Positions 1-7,646 of a DNA stretch of 10,403 bases are shown here, in pieces. The notes under the pieces are model-generated. The model ran no database searches, was not told the DNA's origin, and was given only the letters and a program-made list of their open reading frames with translations. The translations under genes and the position numbers were made by a program. Within the stretch, counting starts at the first letter, position 1; each line of letters opens with the position of its first letter. Source of the stretch: an uncultured Eubacteriales bacterium (GTDB lineage Bacteria > Bacillota > Clostridia > Oscillospirales > Oscillospiraceae); contig CABPXX010000021.1 of assembly GCA_902461475.1 (NCBI GenBank), positions 1-10,403 on the forward strand, in the 5' to 3' direction.

Positions 1-35
1 CGGCGATCTCCAAAAAGCGTTTGAAAAGAAACCAG

Positions 36-57
36 GCCCCGCCGAGATCGGCGGGGC
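36..57 (-). terminator. Probable rho-independent terminator of nth
   Basis: A perfect inverted repeat, GCCCCGCCG / CGGCGGGGC with the 4-base loop AGAT, begins 8 bases beyond the nth stop codon. On the minus strand the hairpin is followed by CTGGTTTCTTTTC, a T-rich but interrupted tract, so the terminator is not textbook. The stem is symmetric and could also stop plus-strand transcription entering from the left, where TTGTTGCTT follows it. Which direction matters in vivo cannot be told from sequence. Confidence 0.65.
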
Positions 58-64
58 TTGTTGC

Positions 65-703
65 TTACAACTTGGCGGCGTAGTCACACACGGGAGCCAA
101 GGGGCACATGCCGCACTTGGCTTGGCGGGCGGTGCAGATGGCCCGACCGTGGAGCACCAGGCGGTGGCAGAAGTCGTTGGACTCCTCTGGGGGGAGAATT
201 TCCCGCAGCTGTTTTTCCACCTTGCCCGGGTCCTTGGTGCCATCGGTGAGGCCCAGACGCCCGGAGATACGGATGCAGTGGGTGTCTGCCACCACCACAC
301 TGGGGGTGTGGAACACATCGCCCAAAATCAGATTGGCGGTCTTGCGCCCTACGCCGGGCAGTGCCACCAGCTCCTCCATGGTGCCGGGGACTTTTCCGCC
401 GTGTTGGGATAGGAGCATCTGGGCGCACAGCACCAGATCCCGACTTTTGGCCCGGAAGAATCCGCAGGAGTGGATGTATTCCCCCACTTCATCCACGTCT
501 GCCTGGGCGAAGGCCTCCAAAGTGGGAAAGCGGGCGAAGAGGGCGGGGGTGACTTGGTTGACTCGCTCATCGGTGCACTGGGCGGACAGCCGCACCGCAA
601 AGAGCAATTCATAGTCTTTCTTATATTGCAGCGAGCAGATGCCGTCGGGATAGAGCTGCTTGAGTCCATCCACCATGGCACGGACTTGCTGGGGAGTTTT
701 CAT
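65..703 (-). CDS. nth: Endonuclease III, DNA-(apurinic or apyrimidinic site) lyase
   Basis: This is a base-excision-repair DNA glycosylase and AP lyase that removes oxidised pyrimidines and nicks the strand at the resulting abasic site. The 212-residue protein matches the family length of about 210. The helix-hairpin-helix LPGVGRKTAN (residues 115-124) carries the catalytic lysine K121. The aspartate of VADTH (D140) corresponds to the catalytic Asp138 of the E. coli enzyme. The C-terminus has the 4Fe-4S ligand pattern C-X6-C-X2-C-X5-C at C190, C197, C200 and C206. I start at 703 (MKTPQQ) because AGAGGTG lies 6 bases upstream. An in-frame ATG 24 bases further out lacks this spacing and adds residues outside the family. 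The gene stands alone, divergent from glyA. Confidence 0.96.
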   Translation of the reverse strand: MKTPQQVRAMVDGLKQLYPDGICSLQYKKDYELLFAVRLSAQCTDERVNQVTPALFARFPTLEAFAQADVDEVGEYIHSCGFFRAKSRDLVLCAQMLLSQHGGKVPGTMEELVALPGVGRKTANLILGDVFHTPSVVVADTHCIRISGRLGLTDGTKDPGKVEKQLREILPPEESNDFCHRLVLHGRAICTARQAKCGMCPLAPVCDYAAKL

Positions 704-722
704 ATGTATCACCTCTGGCGAT

Positions 723-752
723 ATCATACCATAGACCCAGGGGGAATGTCAC
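723..752 (-). promoter_or_regulatory. Putative nth promoter
   Basis: Read on the minus strand, GTGACA (747-752) and TATGAT (723-728) are separated by 18 bases, a fair sigma-A match. The predicted transcript start would fall about 13 bases before the ATG, close to the edge of the AGAGGTG ribosome binding site (710-716). The leader would therefore be very short, which lowers my confidence. Confidence 0.45.
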
Positions 753-773
753 GAAACTTTCACGGTTTATCTA

Positions 774-802
774 TTGCTTTATTAGAATAAAGCGGATATA
801 AT
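774..802 (+). promoter_or_regulatory. Probable sigma-A promoter of glyA
   Basis: TTGCTT (774-779) and a perfect TATAAT (797-802) are spaced by exactly 17 bases. The predicted start near 809 gives a leader of about 30 bases. That leader contains the ribosome binding site AAAGGTGG (826-833), 7 bases before the glyA ATG. I see no riboswitch in so short a leader. Confidence 0.8.
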
Positions 803-840
803 AGGGCACAACTAGCTCATAAGAGAAAGGTGGAACAACC

Positions 841-2091
841 ATGGTTTTGGAGTATATGGATTTTGTATCCAAAATGGACCCTGAGGTGGGCGCTGCCATC
901 CGGGCCGAATATCAAAGACAGTGTGACAACATCGAGCTGATCGCCTCGGAAAACATCGTCTCTGAGACGGTGCTGGCCGCAGCGGGCAGCGTGCTCACCA
1001 ACAAGTACGCAGAAGGATACTCCGGCAAGCGCTATTATGGCGGCTGTCAGTGCGTGGACGTGGTGGAGACCTTGGCCATCCAGCGGGCCTGCCAGCTCTA
1101 CGGGGCCAAGTTTGCCAATGTGCAGCCTCACTCCGGAGCTCAGGCCAACTACGCCGTGTATATGGCCCTGTGCCACCCCGGGGACACCGTGCTGGGCATG
1201 AACCTGGACCACGGCGGACACTTGACCCACGGCAGCCCGGTGAATTTCTCCGGTAAATATTACAACGTGGTGGCCTACGGTGTGGACGAGGAGACTGGCT
1301 ACATCGACTACGACCAGCTGGAGCGGGTGGCCAAAGAGTGCAAGCCCAAGATGATCGTAGCTGGCGCTTCTGCCTATCCCAGAACCATCGACTTTGCCCG
1401 CTTCCGTGCCATTGCCGATGAAGTCGGCGCCTATCTGTGGGTGGATATGGCCCACATTGCCGGCCTGGTGGCCGCTGGGCTCCACCCCTCTCCCGTGCCC
1501 TACGCCCATGTGGTGACCACCACCACTCACAAGACCCTGCGTGGTCCCCGTGGCGGCATGATTCTCACCAACGACGAAGACCTGGCCAAGAAGATCAACT
1601 CCGCCATCTTCCCCGGTGCCCAGGGCGGACCTCTGATGCACATCATCGCCGCCAAGGCGGTGGCACTGGGTGAGGCCCTCAAGCCGGAGTTCAAGGTGTA
1701 CCAGCAGCAGGTGGTGGACAACGCCCAGGCTCTGGCCCAGGGGCTCATGAGCCGGGGCATGAACCTGGTGTCCGGCGGCACCGATAACCACCTGGCTCTG
1801 GTGGACCTGCGCAATCTGGGCGACCTCACCGGAAAGGAGCTGGAGCGCCGCCTGGACGAGGTGCGCATCACCGTCAACAAAAACAAGGTGCCCGGAGATC
1901 CCCGCTCTCCCTTCCAGACCAGCGGCATCCGGGTGGGCAGCCCTGCGGTGACCAGCCGTGGCTTTACCACTGCCGACATGGACCAGGTGGCCCAGTATAT
2001 TGTGTGGGCGGCCACAGACTTTGAAAACAAGGCGGAGGAGATTCGACAGGGCGTGGCCCAACTTACCCAGGCCCACCCCATCTACCGATAA
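841..2091 (+). CDS. glyA: Serine hydroxymethyltransferase
   Basis: This PLP-dependent cytoplasmic enzyme interconverts serine plus tetrahydrofolate with glycine plus 5,10-methylene-tetrahydrofolate. It is the main one-carbon source for purine, thymidylate and methionine synthesis. The 416 residues match the family size. Diagnostic motifs are ELIASEN (32-38), LTNKYAEGY (52-60, with the catalytic glutamate E58), GKRYYGG (62-68) and [14 protein letters not shown] with the PLP-binding lysine K231. The ATG at 841 is preceded by AAAGGTGG at 7 bases. It is monocistronic: its own promoter lies upstream and a strong hairpin terminator follows. The long antisense reading frame over this gene is a by-product of its GC-rich third positions. 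Confidence 0.98.
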   Translation: MVLEYMDFVSKMDPEVGAAIRAEYQRQCDNIELIASENIVSETVLAAAGSVLTNKYAEGYSGKRYYGGCQCVDVVETLAIQRACQLYGAKFANVQPHSGAQANYAVYMALCHPGDTVLGMNLDHGGHLTHGSPVNFSGKYYNVVAYGVDEETGYIDYDQLERVAKECKPKMIVAGASAYPRTIDFARFRAIADEVGAYLWVDMAHIAGLVAAGLHPSPVPYAHVVTTTTHKTLRGPRGGMILTNDEDLAKKINSAIFPGAQGGPLMHIIAAKAVALGEALKPEFKVYQQQVVDNAQALAQGLMSRGMNLVSGGTDNHLALVDLRNLGDLTGKELERRLDEVRITVNKNKVPGDPRSPFQTSGIRVGSPAVTSRGFTTADMDQVAQYIVWAATDFENKAEEIRQGVAQLTQAHPIYR

Positions 2092-2097
2092 GATAAG

Positions 2098-2135
2098 AAA
2101 ATGTGCCTGGCAGCTCCGGTTGCCAGGCACATTTT
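2098..2135. terminator. Bidirectional rho-independent terminator between glyA and the amidohydrolase gene
   Basis: A perfect 12-bp stem, ATGTGCCTGGCA (2101-2112) with TGCCAGGCACAT (2121-2132), is extended by AAA and TTT on its flanks, and the loop is 8 bases. On the plus strand TTTTT follows, terminating glyA 6 bases after its stop. On the minus strand the flanking bases read TTTCTTATC, serving the convergent gene, whose stop lies only 3 bases from the hairpin. Confidence 0.9.
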
Positions 2136-2138
2136 TGG

Positions 2139-3281
2139 TTAACCGACTACTTTTACTCCGTTGATCCACACACACCGGATGTGGCTGTCACTGACCATGG
2201 GGTCTCCGTCCACCAGCCCCAGGTCGGCATCTTTGCCCGGCTCCAGGGAGCCCACCCGATCTTCCACGCCCAGATGCTTGGCGGGGTTAATGGTGATGGC
2301 CTTCAACGCCTCAAAGGGGTCCATGCCTGCCTTTACGGCCAGCCCGGCGCACAGGGGCAGGTAGGACTGGGGAATGACGGGGTTATCGGTGATGATGCTC
2401 ACTTGGACCCCGGCTCGGGCCAACACGCCGGGGGTTTCAAAGGTCTTGTTCACCAGCTCGATTTTGCTGGCATTGGTGAGGGTGGGGCCCACGGCGGCGG
2501 GGAACCCGGAACGGGCCACCACCTCTGGGATGAGGTGTCCCTCGGTACAGTGCTCCAGGGTCATGTTCACTCCGAACTCCTTGGCAATGCGGATGGCGGT
2601 GCAGATGTCGTCAGCCCGGTGGGCGTGGGCCTTGAGGGGAATTTCGCCTTTGAGTACGGGGATGAGGGCTTCCAGCTTCATGTCGTACTTGGGCTTTTTC
2701 AGAGGATCGTCTCCGGCGGCCTCTTTGCGGGCCAGGTAGTCCTGGGCGGCAAAGAGCATCTCCCGCAGCTTGGCGGCGGTGCTCATGCGGGCGGAGTTGC
2801 CTTTGCTCTGGTAGCAGCGCTTGGGATTCTCGCCAAAGGCGCACTTCATGGCTACCGGGTCCCGGAGCACCATGTCGTCCACACAGTTGCCGTGGGTTTT
2901 TACGGCGAAGAAGGTGCCGCCCAGCACATTAGCGCTGCCCGGGCCGGTGCCCACAGTGGTGACGCCGCCTTCCAGGGCGCGGCGCACCCCCAGCTCCAGG
3001 GGGTTGAAGCTGTCGATGCCTCGGAGGTGAGCGGCCACAATGTCCCCCATCTCGTTGTAGTCGTGGCCTTCAAACCCCATGCCGTAGTTGTCCAGGCCCA
3101 AATGGCTGTGGGTATCAATGAAACCGGGGTAGAGGCGCAGACCCTGGGCGTCCAGCTCCTCTTCGCCGGGGGCGGAGAGCTGGGGGCCAATGGCCTGGAT
3201 GACGGTGCCGTGGATCAGGACGTCTCCCACATAGGGCTGGGGGTAAACGGCGTCGTAGATTTGTGCATGTTTGATTAACAT
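2139..3281 (-). CDS. Metal-dependent amidohydrolase (imidazolonepropionase-like)
   Basis: This is a 380-residue TIM-barrel hydrolase of the amidohydrolase superfamily, closest in style to the imidazolonepropionase/cyclic-imide/dipeptidase-like group. The substrate is not predictable from sequence. Metal-site signatures are present: PGFIDTHSH with H58 and H60, then KAHAH (H219 and H221), LEHCTEGH (H244 and H249) and ITDNP with the catalytic aspartate D299. K146 in the MKCAFGENPKR motif may be the carboxylated bridging lysine, but this is an inference. The C-terminal NPAKHLGVEDRVGSLEPGKD is the usual beta-sandwich closure. There is no signal peptide, so it is probably cytoplasmic. The start is fixed by AGGAGGT (3290-3296) 8 bases before the ATG. 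Convergent glyA and divergent cdaA give no pathway context. Confidence 0.9.
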   Translation of the reverse strand: MLIKHAQIYDAVYPQPYVGDVLIHGTVIQAIGPQLSAPGEEELDAQGLRLYPGFIDTHSHLGLDNYGMGFEGHDYNEMGDIVAAHLRGIDSFNPLELGVRRALEGGVTTVGTGPGSANVLGGTFFAVKTHGNCVDDMVLRDPVAMKCAFGENPKRCYQSKGNSARMSTAAKLREMLFAAQDYLARKEAAGDDPLKKPKYDMKLEALIPVLKGEIPLKAHAHRADDICTAIRIAKEFGVNMTLEHCTEGHLIPEVVARSGFPAAVGPTLTNASKIELVNKTFETPGVLARAGVQVSIITDNPVIPQSYLPLCAGLAVKAGMDPFEALKAITINPAKHLGVEDRVGSLEPGKDADLGLVDGDPMVSDSHIRCVWINGVKVVG

Positions 3282-3319
3282 AGGGACATACCTCCTGGGT
3301 CCTTTGTGTATCTTTCGAA

Positions 3320-3325
3320 ATTATA
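3320..3325 (-). promoter_or_regulatory. Possible -10 element of the amidohydrolase gene
   Basis: On the minus strand a perfect TATAAT lies 38 bases before the ATG. The hexamer 17 bases further upstream, TTCCTT, matches the sigma-A -35 consensus poorly, so either the promoter is weak or activator-dependent, or the match is by chance in an AT-rich patch. Confidence 0.45.
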
Positions 3326-3377
3326 CAATAGGAGCCCGAAAAAAGGAAGAGGAGACAGGCGGATTTGTTCATATCTG

Positions 3378-3391
3378 CTTCATATTTGAAG
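3378..3391. repeat. Short dyad upstream of the cdaA promoter
   Basis: CTTCA and TGAAG form an inverted repeat around TATT, 18 bases upstream of the cdaA -35 element and about 50 bases upstream of the amidohydrolase -10. Its position in a divergent spacer fits an operator, but a 5-bp arm in AT-rich DNA can easily be chance. Confidence 0.25.
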
Positions 3392-3408
3392 TTTTAGCTG
3401 TCATTGTC

Positions 3409-3437
3409 TTGCCAATTCGGCGTTTATGAGCTATAAT
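3409..3437 (+). promoter_or_regulatory. Probable sigma-A promoter of the cdaA-cdaR run
   Basis: TTGCCA (3409-3414) and a perfect TATAAT (3432-3437) are spaced by 17 bases, a near-consensus promoter. The predicted transcript start near 3444 gives a leader of about 45 bases ending in GGAGG (3477-3481). It is the only obvious promoter before the long plus-strand gene run, though internal promoters may exist. Confidence 0.8.
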
Positions 3438-3488
3438 ACGTAGGATAGCCATACTATGGCATTTTGCCATGCGGTTGGAGGCGATGAA

Positions 3489-4382
3489 ATGGAATATATT
3501 GAGCGGTTCCTGCGCACTGTTCAGGAGTACGTGAAGCTGATCGGCTTTTTTGACGTGTTGGATATGGCCATTGTGGCCTTCGTGGTGTACCATATTTTCC
3601 GCTTTGTCCGCCGCAGTCGGTCCGGCCAGGTCGTCAAGGCCATTCTGCTGATCGTGGTGGCTCTGGGCGTTGCCAATCTGCTGCAATTGCAAGTGGTAAG
3701 TTTTGTGCTGAACAATGCGGTGGAGCTGGGATTTATTGCCCTGGTCATTATCTTTCAGCCGGAGATTCGCCGCTTCCTGGAGCAGATGGGCAGCGGTAAA
3801 ATCAAAGAGATCTTTGTCCAAGAGACCATTGATGATGAACTGGAGTACGCCATCCGGGAGACGGTGGAGGCTTACACCTCCTTGTCCAAAGATAAGGTGG
3901 GGGCTCTGATGGTGTTTGAGCGCAAGACCATGCTGGACGATGTGCTCAAGACGGGTACGCCGCTGGATGCCCGGGTGTCTGCGGAACTTCTGAAAAACTT
4001 GTTTTGGAATAAGGCGCCTCTTCACGACGGCGCCGTCATCGTCCGCAACGGGCGAATTGTGGGAGCTGGATGTATGCTGCCCATGTCTGGGAACGTGAAC
4101 ATCAGCCGTGACTTGGGAATGCGCCACCGGGCTGGCATTGGTATCAGTGAAAACTCTGATGCGGTGGTGGCTCTGGTCTCGGAGGAGACAGGTTCCATTT
4201 CTGTGGCCATCAACGGGATGCTCAAGCGGCACCTGGCTCCTGCTACCTTGGAACAGATGCTGCGCAATGAGCTGATGCCCAAGCAGGAGGAGAGCAAGCC
4301 CTCCGGCACGGCATGGCTAACCAATATGCTCAAACCAATAAAGGGGGATAAGCCAGATGGGGAAGAAGATTCTCGACAGTAA
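3489..4382 (+). CDS. cdaA: Diadenylate cyclase CdaA (c-di-AMP synthase)
   Basis: The enzyme condenses two ATP into cyclic di-AMP, the second messenger for potassium and osmolyte homeostasis and cell-wall integrity in Firmicutes. The 297-residue protein has three N-terminal membrane segments (about 22-39, 48-65 and 70-89) and then a cytoplasmic DAC domain. The catalytic motifs are intact: D180-G-A in LHDGAVIV, and R212-H-R in GMRHRAGIG, followed by ENSDAVVALVSEETG. I choose the start MEYIERF at 3489, with GGAGG 7 bases upstream. An in-frame ATG at 3456 has no ribosome binding site and would add 11 residues foreign to the family. It overlaps cdaR by 26 bases, consistent with translational coupling. 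The usual third partner, glmM, is not next in line. Confidence 0.97.
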   Translation: MEYIERFLRTVQEYVKLIGFFDVLDMAIVAFVVYHIFRFVRRSRSGQVVKAILLIVVALGVANLLQLQVVSFVLNNAVELGFIALVIIFQPEIRRFLEQMGSGKIKEIFVQETIDDELEYAIRETVEAYTSLSKDKVGALMVFERKTMLDDVLKTGTPLDARVSAELLKNLFWNKAPLHDGAVIVRNGRIVGAGCMLPMSGNVNISRDLGMRHRAGIGISENSDAVVALVSEETGSISVAINGMLKRHLAPATLEQMLRNELMPKQEESKPSGTAWLTNMLKPIKGDKPDGEEDSRQ

Positions 4383-5622
4383 GGCGCTCTATGTGGTTTT
4401 ATCCATCGCCATTGCCGTGGTCATGTGGTTCTATGTGACCTCCATGGATGGAAATCAGGCGAGCAAACCCATTCGAAATATTACCATCACATTTTCCGGC
4501 GAAGAACAGCTGGAGAGTAACGGCCTGATGATCGCCGGGGATGCACCCTCCGCCAATATTACGGTGAAGGCCAAACCTGCGGTGTTGGCCCAGCTCACCG
4601 ATAAGACGGTGGAGCTGGTGGTGGATGTGGCCACCATCGAGCGAGCTGGGGACTATACCCTGGCCTATACCGTGAAGCTGCCCAGCAACATCAGCGCCAG
4701 TCAGGTGCAGATCATCAACGAGGGGACGGGAAATGTCTCCTTCACGGTGGCGGAGTACCGCCAGCGGGAGATCGAACTGCGGGGCAAGTTTGAGGGCACC
4801 ACCGCAGAGGGGTATCTGGCTGGAGACCAGGAGGACTTTGTCTTCTCCCCCAATAAGATTACCATCAGCGGCCAGGCGGAGCTGGTCAACCAGGTGTCCT
4901 ATGCCGAAGTGGTGGTCACAGGTGAAAACCTCTCCGAAAACGTGCGTGGGGACTTCCCTTACCGCTTCATCGGCGCCAGCGGCGACGTCATTGACAATCT
5001 GGACGTGGAATGCTCGGTGGCTACGGTGCACACCACCTTCCCCATCTTGGCCACGGCAGATATCCCCTTGAAGGTGGAACTGGTGGCGGGCGGCGGCGTC
5101 TCCCTGGATCAGGTGACATGCACCTTGAGCCAGGAGTCTCTCACCGTAGCCGGCAGCAAGACGGCCGTGGAGGCCATCCAGTCTGAGGGCTCCATCGTGT
5201 TGGGTACCATTGATTTAGGCACCGTCCACGACGGAGATGTGATCACCTTTGATATTGCCCTCACCGACGAGTTGACCAACATCAGCGGTGTCACCCAGGT
5301 GACGGCCACCCTGGACCTGGACGACTCTCTGAAGAGCAAAACGGTGGAGGTCACCAACATCGACTGCATTTCTCCTCCCGATGGCTGGGCGGCCAAAGCG
5401 CTGACCCAGATGGTGGAGGTGGAGGTCCGGGGCAGCCAGGAGCTGCTGGATGCCGTCACACCGGATAAAATCCGGGTGGTGGCAGACTTGAAGGACATCA
5501 ACCAGGCCGCGGGACAGTATACGGTGACCGCCAACGTCTATTTGGACAGTGTGGGCACCCGTGATCAAATCGACGTGGTGGGGCGAGACTATAAAATTGT
5601 GGTCTCCCTCTATAGAGCCTGA
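4357..5622 (+). CDS. cdaR: CdaR, YbbR-domain regulator of CdaA
   Basis: CdaR is a membrane-anchored extracytoplasmic protein known in Firmicutes to bind CdaA and modulate its activity. The 421-residue protein starts with a short cytoplasmic stretch and one transmembrane anchor (about residues 8-25, ending VVMWFYVTSMD), so the rest lies outside the membrane. That part is beta-rich and reads as about four YbbR-like repeats, roughly 35-125, 126-225, 226-320 and 321-420. Each has a Val/Ile-rich strand pattern with phrases such as ITISGQAELVNQV and VEVRGSQELLDAV. AAGGGGG (4341-4347), 9 bases before the ATG and inside cdaA, supports the start. Repeat limits are approximate. Assignment to CdaR rather than a generic YbbR protein rests on the overlap with cdaA. 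Confidence 0.93.
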   Translation: MGKKILDSKALYVVLSIAIAVVMWFYVTSMDGNQASKPIRNITITFSGEEQLESNGLMIAGDAPSANITVKAKPAVLAQLTDKTVELVVDVATIERAGDYTLAYTVKLPSNISASQVQIINEGTGNVSFTVAEYRQREIELRGKFEGTTAEGYLAGDQEDFVFSPNKITISGQAELVNQVSYAEVVVTGENLSENVRGDFPYRFIGASGDVIDNLDVECSVATVHTTFPILATADIPLKVELVAGGGVSLDQVTCTLSQESLTVAGSKTAVEAIQSEGSIVLGTIDLGTVHDGDVITFDIALTDELTNISGVTQVTATLDLDDSLKSKTVEVTNIDCISPPDGWAAKALTQMVEVEVRGSQELLDAVTPDKIRVVADLKDINQAAGQYTVTANVYLDSVGTRDQIDVVGRDYKIVVSLYRA

Positions 5623-5624
5623 TT

Positions 5625-6515
5625 ATGTTTGGATACGTCAGACCGGCCCTGACCCAGCTTTCCCAGGAGGAGAAGGACCTGTACCAATCCGCCTACTGTG
5701 GCTTGTGCCACGAGATGGGAAAAAGACATGGGTTTTGGACCCGATTTACCTTAAACTATGACTTGACCCTCCTGGCCATTCTCCTGCAAATCTGCCAGGG
5801 AGGGGACCGGACCGTGTGCCAGCGCTGTCCCGCCCACCCCATTCGCAAGCCAAAGGCGTGCCTGAGAGGGCCGGGGATGGAGCGAGCGGCGGATGTGAGT
5901 TTGATTCTCACCTGGCACAAGCTGGACGACGATGTGAAGGACCACGGCTTTTGGAGTGGTCTGCCATACCGGTTTTTGCGCCGCTGGTTTCACAGGCCAT
6001 ACCGGAGAGCGGCCCAGGCCTGTCCGGGCTTTGTGAATCAAGTACAAGGCTGTCTGGAGCGCCTGGACCAATTGGAAGCCCAGCACTCGACCCGGCTGGA
6101 CGCTGTGGCCCACGAGTTTGCCGCCATGCTGGCTTCCGCGGCCTCAGAGCAGGCCCAAGGGGACCAGGCCCGTATTCTGGAACAGTTGTTGTACCATTTG
6201 GGGCGCTGGATTTACCTGATGGATGCATGGGATGATCTGGACGAGGATCGAGCTTGTGGGCGGTATAACCCACTGGATGCCCGGTTTGAGGGCAAGGCCA
6301 AAGAGGAGCAGGAGTATGTGGCCACAACCTGTACCCATTCGGTGCGGCTGGCATATAGTGCCGCCAGTTTGCTGGAGCTGGGGAAGTGGGACCACGTTAT
6401 GGAAAATATTTTGTGCGTTGGCCTTCCCGCCGTGCAGAGCGCTGTGATGGACGGACGATGGAAGGAAATCAAAAAGCTACACAAAGGGAGATACATGCAT
6501 GAGAGATCCGTATGA
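5625..6515 (+). CDS. DUF5685-like protein with two aspartate-rich motifs, function unknown
   Basis: The 296-residue protein resembles the uncharacterised DUF5685 family of Clostridia, by the N-terminus MFGYVRP followed by YCGLCHEMG (C25 and C28) and [12 protein letters not shown]. Further cysteines, CQRC (65-68) and C79, could with C25/C28 bind a metal or Fe-S centre. Two acidic motifs lie in helical context: KLDDDVKD (99-106) and [10 protein letters not shown] (199-208) followed by GRYNPL. This layout recalls the paired Asp motifs of all-helical prenyl synthases such as phytoene synthase. That is my inference, not an established function. The ATG lies 2 bases after the cdaR stop with no strong ribosome binding site, so translation is probably coupled. 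It overlaps the J-protein gene by 17 bases. Confidence 0.75.
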   Translation: MFGYVRPALTQLSQEEKDLYQSAYCGLCHEMGKRHGFWTRFTLNYDLTLLAILLQICQGGDRTVCQRCPAHPIRKPKACLRGPGMERAADVSLILTWHKLDDDVKDHGFWSGLPYRFLRRWFHRPYRRAAQACPGFVNQVQGCLERLDQLEAQHSTRLDAVAHEFAAMLASAASEQAQGDQARILEQLLYHLGRWIYLMDAWDDLDEDRACGRYNPLDARFEGKAKEEQEYVATTCTHSVRLAYSAASLLELGKWDHVMENILCVGLPAVQSAVMDGRWKEIKKLHKGRYMHERSV

Positions 6516-7107
6516 GGTGCTGGGGGTCAGCCCCAACGCCAGTGATGATGAAGTCAAGCGTGCGTATCGGGAATTGGCCCGGAAATACCACCCGGACAAC
6601 TACCAGAATAACCCTCTGGCCGATCTGGCTGAGGAGAAGATGAAAGAGGTCAACGAGGCCTACGACGCCATCACCAAGGCGCGCAGCGGGGGCGGAAGCA
6701 CCGGCGGCGGGTATCAGGGGGGCTATTCCCAGTCCTATGGATATCAGGGCCAGTACAGTGGGGACGGCTCTTCTTCTACTTCCTTTGCCCGGGTGCGCCA
6801 GTACATCAACATGGGCAACCTGGACGGGGCGGAACAGCTGCTTCGGGGCATCTCCAGCAAAAACGGCGAGTGGTACTTCCTCATGGGGAGCATCGCCTAC
6901 CGCCGGGGCTGGCTGGACGAGGCCAGACAGAACTATCAGATCGCCTGCCAGATGGAGCCGGGAAACATGGAGTACCGTCAGGCTCTGTCTATGATGCAGC
7001 AGGGCGGCTATGGGTATAATACCAATATGACCGGAGGGCAGTGCGACAGCCTGGACTGCTGTACCACCATGCTCTGCTTGAACTGTCTGTGTGGGGGATG
7101 TAATTGA
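6499..7107 (+). CDS. J-domain protein with TPR-like region and cysteine-rich tail
   Basis: This is a 202-residue DnaJ-type co-chaperone. The J domain (about 3-63) opens with [13 protein letters not shown] and contains the HPD tripeptide (31-33) that stimulates DnaK ATPase. A Gly/Ser/Tyr/Gln-rich linker (about 64-94) follows, then a helical region (about 95-170; [35 protein letters not shown]) that looks like one or two TPR units. Residues 182-202 hold seven cysteines (182, 187, 188, 193, 196, 198, 201). It lacks the DnaJ zinc-finger and C-terminal substrate domains, so it is not the housekeeping DnaJ. AAAGGGAG (6483-6490) lies 8 bases before the ATG. The overlap with the DUF5685-like gene suggests a shared role; the client is unknown. 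Confidence 0.88.
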   Translation: MRDPYEVLGVSPNASDDEVKRAYRELARKYHPDNYQNNPLADLAEEKMKEVNEAYDAITKARSGGGSTGGGYQGGYSQSYGYQGQYSGDGSSSTSFARVRQYINMGNLDGAEQLLRGISSKNGEWYFLMGSIAYRRGWLDEARQNYQIACQMEPGNMEYRQALSMMQQGGYGYNTNMTGGQCDSLDCCTTMLCLNCLCGGCN

Positions 7108-7108
7108 T

Positions 7109-7639
7109 ATGAAACCAGGCAAATCTGCCAGCAGCATCACCTATCCGGCCCTGTTGGGGGCGGTGTCCATCATTTTGCTGTACGGCTCGGCCATCTCACC
7201 CACCGGAGCCATCGGCCTGGTGGCCTTGGCAGGGGTACCCTGCGCAGGTGTGGTGATTGCCGGTGGAACTTCCGCCGGACTGCTGTGTTGGGGTGCGGTG
7301 TCGGTGCTGGGGCTGCTTCTGGTACCGGATAAGTTCTGCGTGCTGCTGTATGCCGCCCTATTTGGCCTGTACCCGGTGGTAAAGTCCAAGGTGGAGGCCT
7401 TGCGCCGCAGACCCTTGGAGATCCTCTGTAAGCTGGTGTTTTTCAACCTGGCCTACACGGTTGTGGTCTTGGTCACCAAGGCGGTGGCCCTGGACGGCCT
7501 GCCTCTGGAGCAGTTGCACTTGGGGCTGGTGTATTTGCTGGGTAACGTGGTATTTTTACTATATGACTTTGGCTTTAGCGGGCTGATTGCAGCCTATCTC
7601 TCCCGCATGGGGAAGGGAAGAAACTGGAGAAAGGGCTGA
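7109..7639 (+). CDS. Multi-pass membrane protein, unknown function
   Basis: I do not recognise a family for this 176-residue, very hydrophobic protein. About six membrane segments can be seen, near residues 10-30, 32-53, 54-72, 76-92, 104-127 and 138-165. A basic loop, VKSKVEALRRRP, lies between the fourth and fifth, and a basic tail (SRMGKGRNWRKG) is likely cytoplasmic. No transporter or enzyme motif is evident. I start at ATG 7109, one base after the J-protein stop, with GGGGGA about 10 bases upstream. A GTG at 7091 would add six residues and overlap the J-protein gene. It ends 7 bases before yicC and closes the three-gene cassette behind cdaR. Confidence 0.8.
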   Translation: MKPGKSASSITYPALLGAVSIILLYGSAISPTGAIGLVALAGVPCAGVVIAGGTSAGLLCWGAVSVLGLLLVPDKFCVLLYAALFGLYPVVKSKVEALRRRPLEILCKLVFFNLAYTVVVLVTKAVALDGLPLEQLHLGLVYLLGNVVFLLYDFGFSGLIAAYLSRMGKGRNWRKG

Positions 7640-7646
7640 TGAAACC

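Noticed and set aside
1..35. Possible tail of another gene at the left edge
   Set aside because: All frames here are too short to identify, and none shows a convincing end or start; only the hairpin after it can be supported.
803..840. Riboswitch before glyA
   Set aside because: The leader is only about 30 bases, with no room for a known aptamer.
817..2175. 452-codon minus-strand reading frame over glyA
   Set aside because: It lies fully antisense to a textbook serine hydroxymethyltransferase, has no ribosome binding site, and its His/Gly/Val-rich composition is what GC-biased third positions produce on the other strand.
2103..3278. 391-codon plus-strand reading frame over the amidohydrolase gene
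   Set aside because: It is an antisense shadow of a well-supported gene. It also begins inside the terminator hairpin and shows no family motif.
3456..3488. Upstream ATG start for cdaA
   Set aside because: No ribosome binding site precedes it, while GGAGG stands 7 bases before the ATG at 3489, where family members begin.
3369..4232. 287-codon minus-strand reading frame over cdaA
   Set aside because: It is antisense to an intact CdaA with catalytic motifs, and its composition is His/Gln-rich and low in recognisable structure.
5816..6235. 139-codon frame within the DUF5685-like gene
   Set aside because: It is a shifted frame of the real gene, Pro/Gly/Ser-rich, with no ribosome binding site and no motif.
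7587..7646. Upstream start for yicC inside the membrane-protein gene
   Set aside because: It would add 20 residues not found in the family; MVKSMTGYG at 7647 is the normal N-terminus.
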